Source: Hyphomicrobium sp. | GTDB lineage: Bacteria; Pseudomonadota; Alphaproteobacteria; Rhizobiales; Hyphomicrobiaceae | Assembly (NCBI GenBank): GCA_030609245.1 | Contig: JAUWCP010000070.1 | Coordinates: 1-10,092, forward strand | Reading direction: 5' to 3' | Length of the DNA stretch: 10,092 nt | Shown here: positions 1 through 7,210 of the stretch, in pieces | Numbering within the stretch: position 1 is the first letter of the stretch | Layout of the letters: each line of letters opens with the position of its first letter | Program-made: the position numbers and the translations under genes | Notes under the pieces: generated by a model | Told to the model about the DNA's origin: nothing | Database searches by the model: none | Seen by the model: the letters and a program-made list of their open reading frames with translations, nothing else

Positions 1-321
1 AAACCCTGAGAGCACGGTCACCAGCGCCACGAATACAAAAACCTGCAGATTGGGCCGCTGCAGGATCGGCTCCAGGTGTCGGATCAGACGCTGCAAGATC
101 CCGGAGGCGCGGATCGCGGCACTTAAAATTAAGACGAGCGCTACAGTGACGACAGCGGGATTGCTGAATCCGGTAAAGGCTTCTTCAGGCGTCACGAGAC
201 CGAGAATAAGAGACGCAACGAGCGCGAGTACGGCGACGACATCGTGGCGCCAGCGCCCCCAGATGAAGAGCGCGAGCGTAACCGCAAGCAGGGCAATGAG
301 CGAAATCTGGGGGATGGTCAT
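1..321 (-). CDS. SLC13-type membrane permease, N-terminal part (runs off window)
   Basis: This is the first 107 residues of an inner-membrane transporter; the frame stays open to the window edge. Hydrophobic segments lie at about residues 3-21, 27-43, 53-70 and 91-107. Between them are FTGFSNPAVVTVALVLILS (49-67), resembling the 'F-x-G-F-(S/A)-N-P-A-V-x-T' stretch of SLC13/DASS carriers, many of which have TrkA_C domains further on. SLC13 family members move dicarboxylates, citrate or sulfate, usually with sodium. The substrate cannot be read from this fragment. The ATG at 319-321 is the first start upstream of the first membrane helix; no strong Shine-Dalgarno is visible. It lies 131 bp downstream of dcd on the same strand, so co-transcription is possible, but that gap shows no promoter or terminator I can support. 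Confidence 0.75.
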   Translation of the reverse strand, partial: MTIPQISLIALLAVTLALFIWGRWRHDVVAVLALVASLILGLVTPEEAFTGFSNPAVVTVALVLILSAAIRASGILQRLIRHLEPILQRPNLQVFVFVALVTVLSGF

Positions 322-452
322 GGAGAGCCCGCGCAAGCGCCACTAACGGGGAAAGCATCGTAGCCGAGAAAGACAGACGTGGATGACAGCTTTAGTCGAG
401 GGATGCAATTTGAGGCTGGACAGCGGACGCAGGTCAAGCGCTGTGAGTAGTG

Positions 453-1520
453 CTACTTGAAGTGCTTTGAGAGCTTCAAGCCCTGAGCTTGGTAGTGCGA
501 AGAAAGATCGCGGCCATAAAGCAGTTCTGGCCTCTCGGTCAGTTCCTCATAGATGAGGCGGCCGATGACCTGGCCATCCTCCAGAATGAAGGGGACCTTG
601 TGCGAACGCACCTCGAGCACGGCCTTGGAGCCTTCACCGCCGGCTTCCTTGTGACCAAAGCCTGGATCGAAAAAGCCCGCATAGTGCACGCGGAACTCGC
701 CGACCAGCGGATTAAAGGGCACCATCTCGGCGGCTTGGGTGGGCGGCACGTGGACAGCTTCTTTGGACGCGAGGATGTAAAACTCGTCAGGGTCGAGGAT
801 TAGGCGCTTATTTGCGCGAACGTGGATCGGCTCCCAGTAGTCGAGCACTGGACAGCTGCCTACGACATCGACATCAACGACGCCCGTGTTGCGCTTCGCG
901 CGGTAGCCGACGAGGCCATCCTTGTCGCCGATCAGGTCGACGGACAGGGCGATGTTCTCGGCAACCTTCACCTCGCCGTTGGAACCGGCGCGAAAGCGGA
1001 TCTGGGACAGTCGCGAGCCCTTGCGCAAAACGACGGGAAACGTCTGCGGGCAAATCTCGGCGAATAGCGGTCCACTGTATCCGGCCGGGATCTGATCGAA
1101 GGAGGAGACGCCATCGGCGATGACACGTGTAAAGACGTCGAGGCGGCCGGTGGAACTCTTTGGGTTGGTGGCGGCCGATACGTCGCTCGCAAGGGCAACG
1201 CTTTCCAACAACGGCACAACGTAGACGCACCCGGTCTCGAGCACCGCCCCTTGCGACAGGCTAATGGTGTGGAGCTGCAGATCGTTAAGCTTGTCAGAGA
1301 CTTTTTCATTGGGGCCCGGAAGGAAGCTCGCCCGCACCCGGTAGGCTATGGTACCGAGGCGCAAATCGAGGCTCGCGGGCTGCAATTGATTAGGCAGAAG
1401 CGGCTCAGCGAGCTTCACCTCACCGGCGTCGATGAGGCGTTGGATCGCCTGCGACGGCAGGATGCCCGTCCGTGCAGGACGTATTGTAGCTCTTGCCGCT
1501 TTCGCCTGAGGCTTTGCCAT
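453..1520 (-). CDS. dcd: dCTP deaminase, two-domain alphaproteobacterial type
   Basis: Predicted to deaminate dCTP to dUTP, feeding dUMP/dTTP synthesis in the cytosol. The protein holds two dUTPase-like halves, as in the long (about 360 aa) alphaproteobacterial form rather than the roughly 190-aa E. coli enzyme. Counting from an upstream GTG at 1565, half one has QPASLDLRLG (62-71), NPKSSTGRLD (134-143) and a Glu in FAEICP (168-173). Half two has FNPLVGEFRVHYAGFFDPGFG (284-304, approximate) and AVLEVRSH (315-322), whose Glu318 matches the catalytic Glu of Dcd, followed by PFILEDGQVIGRLIYEEL (325-342). I prefer the ATG at 1518-1520 (355 aa) because family similarity starts only near RTGILPSQ. 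The GTG at 1565 would add 15 residues and sits 10 bp from the repeat element. AAGGGA upstream of the ATG is a plausible ribosome site. Which half is catalytic is inference. Confidence 0.9.
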   Translation of the reverse strand: MAKPQAKAARATIRPARTGILPSQAIQRLIDAGEVKLAEPLLPNQLQPASLDLRLGTIAYRVRASFLPGPNEKVSDKLNDLQLHTISLSQGAVLETGCVYVVPLLESVALASDVSAATNPKSSTGRLDVFTRVIADGVSSFDQIPAGYSGPLFAEICPQTFPVVLRKGSRLSQIRFRAGSNGEVKVAENIALSVDLIGDKDGLVGYRAKRNTGVVDVDVVGSCPVLDYWEPIHVRANKRLILDPDEFYILASKEAVHVPPTQAAEMVPFNPLVGEFRVHYAGFFDPGFGHKEAGGEGSKAVLEVRSHKVPFILEDGQVIGRLIYEELTERPELLYGRDLSSHYQAQGLKLSKHFK

Positions 1521-1574
1521 CGACCCCGATCCCTTTTCGCGCTCCAGCCCTTCCCCGACATGCACGCCCTCGCC

Positions 1575-1733
1575 GCTCTAGAGCCTGATCGTTTCACTTG
1601 GACGCACTTGAGCCGTTCCAAGTGAAACGTGAATCAGTCTCTACACTTTTGATTTAGAGTAAGATTCACTTATCTGATGGAGACCTCCCGGGCTTGGCGA
1701 GTGATTCCATCAAGAACGATCTTGCTCTAGAGC
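1575..1733. repeat. Composite palindromic intergenic repeat
   Basis: The element is bounded on both sides by the 10-bp palindrome GCTCTAGAGC (1575-1584 and 1724-1733). Its left half is a hairpin with perfect 13-bp arms, CGTTTCACTTGGA (1590-1602) and TCCAAGTGAAACG (1617-1629), plus an outer 5-bp pair CTGAT/ATCAG (1585-1589/1633-1637) offset by a 3-nt bulge. Its right half is an imperfect hairpin: TTTAGAGTAAGAT...TGATGGA (about 1653-1681) facing TCCATCA...ATCTTGCTCTAGAGC (1706-1733), so the boundary palindrome also recurs in degenerate form inside. It has three GANTC sites (1631, 1663, 1703), the CcrM methylation motif of alphaproteobacteria. It resembles short dispersed palindromic repeats known from rhizobial genomes; that resemblance is from memory and the family is not named here. 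No coding potential. Confidence 0.8.
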
Positions 1734-1742
1734 AACCAGCCC

Positions 1743-1770
1743 TTGACGCCAAGCACCCTGCGGGGATAAT
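1743..1770 (+). promoter_or_regulatory. Sigma70-like promoter of metZ
   Basis: TTGACG (1743-1748), a 16-bp spacer and GATAAT (1765-1770) form a near-consensus housekeeping promoter. The predicted start near 1777 is just upstream of the SAM-II aptamer, so the transcript would begin with the riboswitch. Placement relative to the riboswitch is the strongest support; the start site is inferred. Confidence 0.6.
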
Positions 1771-1783
1771 CCCCGACACATCC

Positions 1784-1841
1784 TCGTGGTCATTTGGCCG
1801 GCCGGCTTGCCGCCACGTTAAACTAAGTCGCTAAAATGGCC
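1784..1841 (+). promoter_or_regulatory. SAM-II riboswitch (metA-type aptamer)
   Basis: The core GCTTGC-n2-CCACGTTAAACTAAG (about 1805-1826) followed by TCGCTAAAATGG (1828-1839) matches the conserved part of the alphaproteobacterial SAM-II motif. Stem P1 is CGTGG (1785-1789) with CCACG (1813-1817), the A/U-rich linker CATTTG follows the first strand, and the 3' TCGCTAAA segment is placed to form the pseudoknot. SAM-II RNAs bind S-adenosylmethionine and switch off methionine synthesis genes, mostly metA, metX and metZ in alphaproteobacteria. Here the aptamer precedes metZ, and a terminator hairpin follows 9 nt later, so control is probably by transcription termination when SAM is plentiful. The pseudoknot pairing was matched by eye, not folded. 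Confidence 0.85.
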
Positions 1842-1849
1842 GAGCGCAC

Positions 1850-1906
1850 CCCGGTTTCTCCTGCGTCGGCTTATGAACGAGCGGCGCGAGGCGAGCCGGG
1901 ATTTTT
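1850..1906 (+). terminator. Intrinsic terminator, SAM-II expression platform
   Basis: A long hairpin pairs CCCGG (1850-1854) with CCGGG (1896-1900), with inner stems CTC/GAG (1858-1860/1888-1890) and GCGTCG/CGGCGC around a loop ending in ACGAG. Five Ts follow at 1902-1906. Its place between the SAM-II aptamer and the metZ ribosome site makes it the likely switchable off-stem. The GGCCGGCCGG run at 1796-1805 inside the aptamer could pair with either terminator arm and so serve as an antiterminator; this is inference. Confidence 0.65.
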
Positions 1907-1935
1907 AATGGACGAAGCACCCTTAAGGACTGCGT

Positions 1936-1992
1936 ATGGCGAGCAAAGACGATCAAGCCGATAAATCGGCCGGCTGGGCACCCCAAACTTAG
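1936..1992 (+). other. Original metZ start segment, ended by in-frame TAG after 18 codons
   Basis: ATG at 1936 has a good ribosome site, TTAAGGACT, about 7 nt upstream. It encodes MASKDDQADKSAGWAPQT and then TAG at 1990-1992. The frame is the same as the metZ reading frame that resumes with L-V-H-G-G. Homologues usually read (T)-R/K-L-V-H-G-G here, so TAG sits where Arg or Lys is expected; AAG to TAG is one change. Either this is the true N terminus of MetZ broken by a nonsense change or sequence error, or it has become a short leader whose stop lies 3 nt before the GTG at 1996, a geometry that permits termination-reinitiation. Confidence 0.75.
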
Positions 1993-1995
1993 CTC

Positions 1996-3177
1996 GTGCA
2001 CGGCGGCACGCAGCGCTCGCAATTCGGCGAGACATCTGAAGCACTCTTCCTCACGCAGGGTTTTGTCTACGACTGCGCCGAGCAGGCCGAGGCACGCTTC
2101 AAGAACGAGGACCCTGGCTATCAGTATAGCCGGTTCGGCAATCCTACGGTCACAATGTTCGAGGAGCGCATTCGCTTGCTGGAAGGGGCGCAAGAAGCGC
2201 GCGCAACCGCGACCGGCATGGCTGCAGTGAACGCCGCGCTGCTCTCCTACCTCAAGGCCGGTGACCACATCGTGTCAGCGCGCGCGCTATTCGGCGCCTG
2301 CCGCTATATCATAGAGACGTTGTGCCCGCGCTACGGCATTGCGTCCACTCTGGTCGACGGACGCGACTTGGATGCCTGGCAGAAGGCCGTGCGTCCCAAT
2401 ACCAAAATGTTCTTCTTCGAAACGCCGGCAAACCCAACACTCGAACTCATCGATATTGCGGCCGTCTCGCGCCTTGCCAAGGACGCCGGCGCTCTCGTCG
2501 TCGTCGACAACGTATTCGCCACGCCGATGCTTCAGCGCCCGCTAGAGCACGGGGCAGACGTTGTCGTCTACTCGGCGACGAAGCATATAGACGGCCAGGG
2601 GCGGTGCTTGGGCGGGGCCGTGCTCGGCAGTGCCGACTACGTGAATAACCATCTGCAAGAGTACTTGCGCCAGACCGGACCGACCATGAGCCCGTTTAAT
2701 GCGTGGGTCATGCTCAAGGGCCTGGAGACGATGCCCGTGCGGGTGCAAGCGCAGACGGCGACGGCGACAAAAGTTGCCGATTATCTCATCGCTCATAACG
2801 GCGTGACGCGCGTGCTCTATTGTGGACACTCCGACCACCCGCAGGCCGACATTGCGCGCCGACAGATGACTGGGGGCGGGCAGATCGTGACGTTCGAGGT
2901 GGCCGGCGGAAAAGCCGCAGCCTTCCGTTTCCAAAACGCTTTGCGGCTCATCAAGCTGTCCAACAACCTTGGTGACACCAAAAGCCTGGTGACGCATCCC
3001 GCGACCACGACACACTACCGCATTGGCCCCGAAGCGCGTGCCGAGCTTGGTATCAGCGACGGTATGCTACGCCTTTCGGTAGGGCTCGAAGCATTTGAGG
3101 ATCTTGCCGCCGACCTGGGAACAGGCCTCGAGGCTGCCCGTAACGGCTCAACAATCTTGCTAAATGTGCAACATTGA
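1996..3177 (+). CDS. metZ: O-succinylhomoserine sulfhydrylase
   Basis: A PLP enzyme of the Cys/Met metabolism family that joins O-succinylhomoserine with sulfide to give homocysteine, bypassing cystathionine. The 393 residues from GTG at 1996 carry YSRFGNPT (44-51), the TATGMAA turn (71-77), VVVDNVFATP (168-177) with the PLP-ring Asp171, and YSATKHIDGQGR (192-203) with the Schiff-base Lys196; the IDGQGR extension is typical of MetZ. SNNLGDTKSLVTHPATTTH (322-340) is the substrate-side loop. The catalytic domain is complete, but the GTG has no Shine-Dalgarno. The natural start appears to be the ATG at 1936, separated from this frame by an in-frame TAG, so expression depends on reinitiation, readthrough, or the TAG being an error. 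Upstream control is by a SAM-II riboswitch. First gene of metZ-apaG-argE-cytochrome c. Confidence 0.93.
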   Translation: MHGGTQRSQFGETSEALFLTQGFVYDCAEQAEARFKNEDPGYQYSRFGNPTVTMFEERIRLLEGAQEARATATGMAAVNAALLSYLKAGDHIVSARALFGACRYIIETLCPRYGIASTLVDGRDLDAWQKAVRPNTKMFFFETPANPTLELIDIAAVSRLAKDAGALVVVDNVFATPMLQRPLEHGADVVVYSATKHIDGQGRCLGGAVLGSADYVNNHLQEYLRQTGPTMSPFNAWVMLKGLETMPVRVQAQTATATKVADYLIAHNGVTRVLYCGHSDHPQADIARRQMTGGGQIVTFEVAGGKAAAFRFQNALRLIKLSNNLGDTKSLVTHPATTTHYRIGPEARAELGISDGMLRLSVGLEAFEDLAADLGTGLEAARNGSTILLNVQH

Positions 3178-3245
3178 CCGCGTCAGCGGGCCGAATACAA
3201 TCCACCCGCGCCACCTCCGTCGACACCGCAGGGGACCATGCCGGC

Positions 3246-3638
3246 ATGTATGAATCTGTGACCTGCGGTATCCGCATCAACGTCACCCCACAGTATCTCG
3301 ACGACCAATCGTCGCCGGAAGACAGCGAGTTCTTCTGGGCCTACACCATTGAGATCACAAACGAGACCGAAAAAGCCGTGCAGCTACGCTCGCGCGTGTG
3401 GCGCATCACTGATGGGCAGGGAAACACCGAGGAGGTGCGTGGACCCGGTGTTGTGGGCGAGCAGCCGGTCATCGTACCTGGCGGCTCCTTCAGCTATACG
3501 TCGGGTTGCCCGCTGAGCACGCCGTCCGGCATTATGGTCGGCAGCTATCAGATGGAGGACGAGAGCGGCGCGCTATTCGATGTCGCCATTCCGGCCTTCT
3601 CGCTCGACTGCCCCTTTGCCGTGCGGAGCATGAACTAG
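3246..3638 (+). CDS. apaG: ApaG domain protein
   Basis: A 130-residue protein filling the single ApaG (DUF525) domain, an immunoglobulin-like beta sandwich. Visible landmarks are IRINVTPQYLDDQS (about 10-23), FFWAYTIEITNET (30-42) and the Gly-rich GPGVVGEQPVIVPGGSF segment (75-91, approximate) before Y-x-SGCPL and GIMVGSYQM. The bacterial protein has been linked to cobalt resistance and Ap4A level in enteric bacteria, but its biochemical role is unsettled. The start at ATG 3246 gives the usual family length and has AGGGGA about 12 nt upstream; a longer reading from TTG at 3174 would overlap the metZ stop and add unconserved sequence. It lies 68 nt after metZ and 34 nt before argE. In related genomes apaG often sits beside metZ and hslO. 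Confidence 0.92.
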   Translation: MYESVTCGIRINVTPQYLDDQSSPEDSEFFWAYTIEITNETEKAVQLRSRVWRITDGQGNTEEVRGPGVVGEQPVIVPGGSFSYTSGCPLSTPSGIMVGSYQMEDESGALFDVAIPAFSLDCPFAVRSMN

Positions 3639-3672
3639 TAACATTCGCAAATCGCACTGGGCGAGGACACCA

Positions 3673-4833
3673 ATGAAAGGGCCCAACTATTCCGCAACCG
3701 AGCTTCTAGCGCGGCTCGTCAACTTCGATACGACGAGCCACAAGAGCAACATGGTGCTCGTGCGCTTTGTGGAGGACTATCTGGCGCAGCGCGGAGTCGC
3801 CAGCCGGCTCGTGTTCAACTCAGAGAGCAGCAAGGCCAACCTTTTTGCGACAATTGGACCGGCCAACGTACCAGGCGTCGCGCTCTCGGGTCACACAGAC
3901 GTTGTCCCGGTTGAAGGGCAGAACTGGACCAGCGATCCCTTCATGCTCGCAGAGCGCAACGGACGGCTCTATGGTCGCGGCACTGCCGACATGAAGAGCT
4001 TTCTCGCTTGCGCTTTGGCCGCGGTGCCCGACTTTCAGCGCCGGAAGCTCAAAGTTCCAATCCATATTGCGTTTTCCTACGACGAAGAAATCGGGTGCCT
4101 TGGCGTGCGTCCCATGATCGCTGAGTTCGGCCACAGCCTTATCAAGCCGCGTGTTGTGATCATCGGCGAACCAACTTCTATGAGCGTCGTCGACGCCCAC
4201 AAGGGGCCGGTGCGCTGGCACGTGGAAATCGAAGGCCGCGCGGCGCACTCAAGCATGGCGCACTTAGGTGCCAATGCCATCACCGCGGCGGGCGCCTTGC
4301 TGAACGAGCTGCGCCTGATTGAAAAGGAGCTCATGGTCGCGCCGCGCAACGAGCGCTTCGATCCGCCCTACGCCACGCTTCAGGTCGTCCGTATCAACGG
4401 TGGAACGGCAACGAACATCGTTCCTGTCTCGTGCAGCGTCGATTTCGATCTGCGCGCACTGCCTGGCGTCGACGCCAACACGATAGATCAACGCGTGCGC
4501 GCCTTCGTCGCGCGGGAGTGCTTGCCGGAACTGCAGCACGTCGCGCCAGAGGCACGAATTGACGTCACTATAGCCAACCAGGTGCCATCGTTTGCGGCCG
4601 GCGCCAACTCGGAGGCCGTCGCGCTTGCCCTCAGTTTGGCCGGCCAAAATGAGACGTACGCCGCTTCATACGCGACCGAGGCCGGCTTGTTTCAGGATGG
4701 TGGTTCGCCGTCCGTCGTCATCGGGCCTGGTGACATTGCGCAAGCGCATACGGCAGATGAATGGATCGCCAAGGATCAGATCGAAAAATGCTCAGGCTTT
4801 CTCACGCGTCTCGCTGATTGGGCCGAAAATTAG
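3673..4833 (+). CDS. argE: Acetylornithine deacetylase (M20 peptidase family)
   Basis: Predicted to hydrolyse N-acetylornithine to ornithine and acetate, providing the substrate for ArgF in the linear arginine pathway. The 386-aa protein has the M20 dizinc site: SGHTDVVP (72-79; His74, Asp76), GRGTADMKSF (101-110; Asp106), SYDEEIGCLG (135-144; Glu138, Glu139), IIGEPTS (163-169; Glu166) and DIAQAHTADEW (354-364; His359). The dimerisation lid carries GRAAHSS (188-194). The order and spacing match ArgE rather than DapE, though the two are close; the arginine neighbours argD and argF on the opposite strand support the call. ATG at 3673 has GCGAGGAC about 5 nt upstream. A ribosome site for the next gene, AGGAG, overlaps its TAG stop. 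Confidence 0.93.
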   Translation: MKGPNYSATELLARLVNFDTTSHKSNMVLVRFVEDYLAQRGVASRLVFNSESSKANLFATIGPANVPGVALSGHTDVVPVEGQNWTSDPFMLAERNGRLYGRGTADMKSFLACALAAVPDFQRRKLKVPIHIAFSYDEEIGCLGVRPMIAEFGHSLIKPRVVIIGEPTSMSVVDAHKGPVRWHVEIEGRAAHSSMAHLGANAITAAGALLNELRLIEKELMVAPRNERFDPPYATLQVVRINGGTATNIVPVSCSVDFDLRALPGVDANTIDQRVRAFVARECLPELQHVAPEARIDVTIANQVPSFAAGANSEAVALALSLAGQNETYAASYATEAGLFQDGGSPSVVIGPGDIAQAHTADEWIAKDQIEKCSGFLTRLADWAEN

Positions 4834-4843
4834 GAGTTTTCCA

Positions 4844-5236
4844 ATGCGCTCCCTAGCCCTCCTATATTCAAGCTTTGCAGCAGCCGTCCTAATTGCCACG
4901 TTGTCGCCAGCTCATGCCCAAACATCTCCTGACGCCGGCCAAATCGCATACAACAACGCTTGCCGTACCTGCCACTCGATCAAAGAAGGCGATAACCGGC
5001 TCGGCCCTAGCCTCTATGGCATTGTCGGCAAGAAAGCCGGCACAGTAAGCGGCTAAGACTCCTCCTCCGCCATGCGACAGTCCGGCATTGTTTGGGATGA
5101 GCAGTACCTCGACAGGTTTATTGCTGACCCCGACCAGGTCGTCCATGGGAACGCCATGAGGCCTTTTGGCGGCATCGACGTAGAGGACGAGCGCCAAAAG
5201 ATCATTAGCTATCTCAAATCGGCCGGCGGAAACTAG
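4844..5236 (+). pseudogene. Small class I c-type cytochrome, interrupted by in-frame TAA
   Basis: ATG at 4844, with AGGAG at 4832-4836, opens a secreted cytochrome c. It has a signal peptide (residues 1-25, cleavage after SPAHA), heme site CRTCH (40-44) and RLGPSLYGIVGKKAG (52-66). Codon 71 (5054-5056) is TAA where relatives read Gly-Tyr followed by an S-S-A-M stretch. The frame continues uninterrupted after it for 59 more codons: SSAMRQSGIVWDEQYLDRF, the axial Met in GNAMRPFGG (Met105) and a C-terminal helix ending KIISYLKSAGGN before TAG at 5234. The truncated 70-aa product would keep the heme-binding Cys pair but lose the Met ligand and half the fold. TAC or TAT to TAA is a single change. 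It closely resembles the soluble mitochondrial-type c552/c2 family. It ends 7 bp from the convergent hslO stop. Confidence 0.85.
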
Positions 5237-5243
5237 CGCGTGC

Positions 5244-6230
5244 TTATTCGAGCTCGTCTGGACGGAAGCGATACGTAGCAGTGCAGAACTCGCACGTGAC
5301 GCTCACGCTACCGTCCGCTTCGTGCATGTTGGCAAGATCGTCCACTCTGAAGCTGCGCAAGAATCCTTCGACGCGCTTGCGCGAGCAGCGGCAGTAAGCC
5401 TCAACCGGTGTGGGTCGCAGTGCACGCACACCTTCCTCGTGAAACAACCGAAAGAGCAGCCGCTCCGGCGACAGCGTGGGGTCAAGCAATTCGTGGTCTT
5501 CCACCGTCGCAGCGAGAATGCGGGCTCGCTCCCAGTCATCATCGTCCTCGCCAGGTAGGCGCTGTTCGTCGGCCTCTTCATCGACGGGCGCGCGCGGCTT
5601 GCCGCCATCTCCAGCCAGGTTCTGGATCATGAGGCCGCCCGCGCGCCAGCGCCACTGGCCCGGATCGCCGTTCTCGCCGGCCACGTAGTGTTGAGCCACC
5701 GCTAGGCGCAGAAACGTCGGCAACTGCTCGGATTGGCGAAAATAGGTGAGCGCTGCCTCGCCCAGGCTTTCGCCGTCGAGCGCCACGATGCCCTGATAGC
5801 GATCCATGTCGTCGCCAGGATCGATAGTCATGGCAAGGTAGCCCGAACCTATAAACGTGCCTTGATCTACGCTGGCGCTTTCGCTGCTAATCGCGCCAAG
5901 ACGTGCCTTGTCGTATCGAACGTAGGCGCGCACGCGACCGGGCGTCTCGAAATTGACGACGATAAAGTCGAGCAGACCGTCCGTCTTAGTTTGCAGTGTC
6001 AGCTTGCCGGCGAATTTTAAGGACGTGCCCAACATGACCGTGAGCGCCACCGCCTCACCCAAAGTGTGTGAGACAGGTTCGGGCGCATCGTGGCGAGAAA
6101 GGATGGTGTCGATGGCTGGACCGAGCCGCACGACCCGGCCAATAACGCCTGAGCGTTCGGTGCGGAAGGGGAGCACGATGTCGTCGCGCAGAGTATCCCC
6201 AATCCGCTCTGTGGCAGCGGCGTCGGTCAT
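5244..6230 (-). CDS. hslO: Hsp33 redox-regulated chaperone
   Basis: A cytosolic holdase activated by oxidation, when four zinc-binding cysteines form disulfides and the linker unfolds. The 328-residue protein has the N-terminal chaperone core with SHTLGEAVALTVMLGTSLKF (54-73), GLLDFIVVNFETPGRVRAY (85-103), and SGYLAMTID (129-137), then EQLPTFLRLAV (168-178). The redox switch is complete: AYCRCSRKR (278-286; Cys280, Cys282) and VTCEFCTATYRF (311-322; Cys313, Cys316), the usual CxC...CxxC order. An acidic, Pro-rich insert at about 211-233 lengthens the middle relative to E. coli Hsp33 (about 290 aa). ATG at 6230 directly abuts the argF TAG stop (TAGATG), with GGAGCAGG inside argF as the ribosome site, so it is translationally coupled to argF. 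Confidence 0.95.
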   Translation of the reverse strand: MTDAAATERIGDTLRDDIVLPFRTERSGVIGRVVRLGPAIDTILSRHDAPEPVSHTLGEAVALTVMLGTSLKFAGKLTLQTKTDGLLDFIVVNFETPGRVRAYVRYDKARLGAISSESASVDQGTFIGSGYLAMTIDPGDDMDRYQGIVALDGESLGEAALTYFRQSEQLPTFLRLAVAQHYVAGENGDPGQWRWRAGGLMIQNLAGDGGKPRAPVDEEADEQRLPGEDDDDWERARILAATVEDHELLDPTLSPERLLFRLFHEEGVRALRPTPVEAYCRCSRKRVEGFLRSFRVDDLANMHEADGSVSVTCEFCTATYRFRPDELE

Positions 6231-7178
6231 CTAACCTGCTCCGAGGCACCAAGCGAGAATGGCCTTTTGTGCGTGAAGACGATTTTCGGCCTCATCGAAC
6301 ACAACTGATTGCGGGCCATCGATGACGTCAGCGGACACCTCGTGGCCGCGATAGGCAGGAAGGCAATGCATGAAGATTGCACCCGGCGCTGCTTGGCTCA
6401 TCAGCTGGGAATCGACGGCAAAGGGCTTCAAGATCTTCTTGCGCCACTCCGCGTCGGTCTGCCCCATCGACACCCAAGTGTCTGTCACGACGCAGTCGGC
6501 GCCGCGCGCCGCTAGCGCGGCATCGCTTCCGATAGACACAGCGCCCTTCTCCCGCGCCACCCAGTCGATAACTTCTTGCTTTGGAGCCAGCTCGTCGGGG
6601 CACGCGATGCGAAGCTCAAAACCAAAGCGCACCGCGGCATGCATCCATGAAGCGGCCACGTTGTTTCCATCCCCCACCCACGCGATCAGCCGACCCTTGA
6701 TGGGGCCTAAGCGCTCCTCGAACGTAGCGATATCGGCAATGACCTGGCAGGGATGGCTCCTGTCGGTGAGCCCGTTGATCACGGGAACTGTCGCGTGACG
6801 CGCAAGCTCGATCAAGGTCGAGTGCGCGTTAGCGCGGATCAAGATGGCATCGACATAACGCGACAGCACGCGTGCGGTATCGGCAATCGACTCGCCGCGC
6901 CCGATCTGAAGGTCGGTATGGTTGAGCGATAGCGTCTGGCCGCCGAGCTGGCGCATGGCAACATCGAAAGAAATACGCGTGCGTGTCGACGGCTTCTCAA
7001 AGATCATCACAAGAACAGCATCGTCGATACCGTCGGGCTTCATCTTTGCCGCCACGCGCTTGCCAGCGCGCTTCATAGCGTGCGTCGTATCGACGATATG
7101 GCGCAGGGTCTCGGCATCGAGCGCATCGATATCGAGAAAATGCCTTGGCAGCGATGAAAGTTGCGTTGTTGGGGCCAT
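6231..7178 (-). CDS. argF: Ornithine carbamoyltransferase
   Basis: Makes citrulline from ornithine and carbamoyl phosphate in the cytosol. From ATG 7178 it has 315 residues, near the usual 305-335. The carbamoyl phosphate site is FEKPSTRTRISFD (60-72, STRTR 64-68) and DRSHPCQ (139-145). The ornithine side has DTWVSMGQ (233-240) and MHCLPAYRG (270-278), whose HCLP loop holds the catalytic Cys272. The GDGNNVAASWM stretch (169-179) belongs to the second domain. A start at TTG 7214, overlapping the argD stop, would add 12 residues without family support. It lies 32 nt after argD and touches hslO, so the three form a tight operon. The neighbour argD provides the previous amino-transfer step and argE the ornithine. 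Confidence 0.95.
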   Translation of the reverse strand: MAPTTQLSSLPRHFLDIDALDAETLRHIVDTTHAMKRAGKRVAAKMKPDGIDDAVLVMIFEKPSTRTRISFDVAMRQLGGQTLSLNHTDLQIGRGESIADTARVLSRYVDAILIRANAHSTLIELARHATVPVINGLTDRSHPCQVIADIATFEERLGPIKGRLIAWVGDGNNVAASWMHAAVRFGFELRIACPDELAPKQEVIDWVAREKGAVSIGSDAALAARGADCVVTDTWVSMGQTDAEWRKKILKPFAVDSQLMSQAAPGAIFMHCLPAYRGHEVSADVIDGPQSVVFDEAENRLHAQKAILAWCLGAG

Positions 7179-7210
7179 AGTGGTCCGACCGGCTCTAGTG
7201 GAAACGAGGG

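Noticed and set aside
3174..3245. Longer apaG reading from TTG at 3174
   Set aside because: It overlaps the metZ stop and adds 24 residues with no ApaG similarity; ATG 3246 gives the normal family length.
1996..5236. Stop-codon reassignment or suppression as a shared explanation of interrupted genes
   Set aside because: The interruptions use different stops, and intact neighbouring genes end normally at TAG, TAA and TGA, so codon reassignment is not supported.
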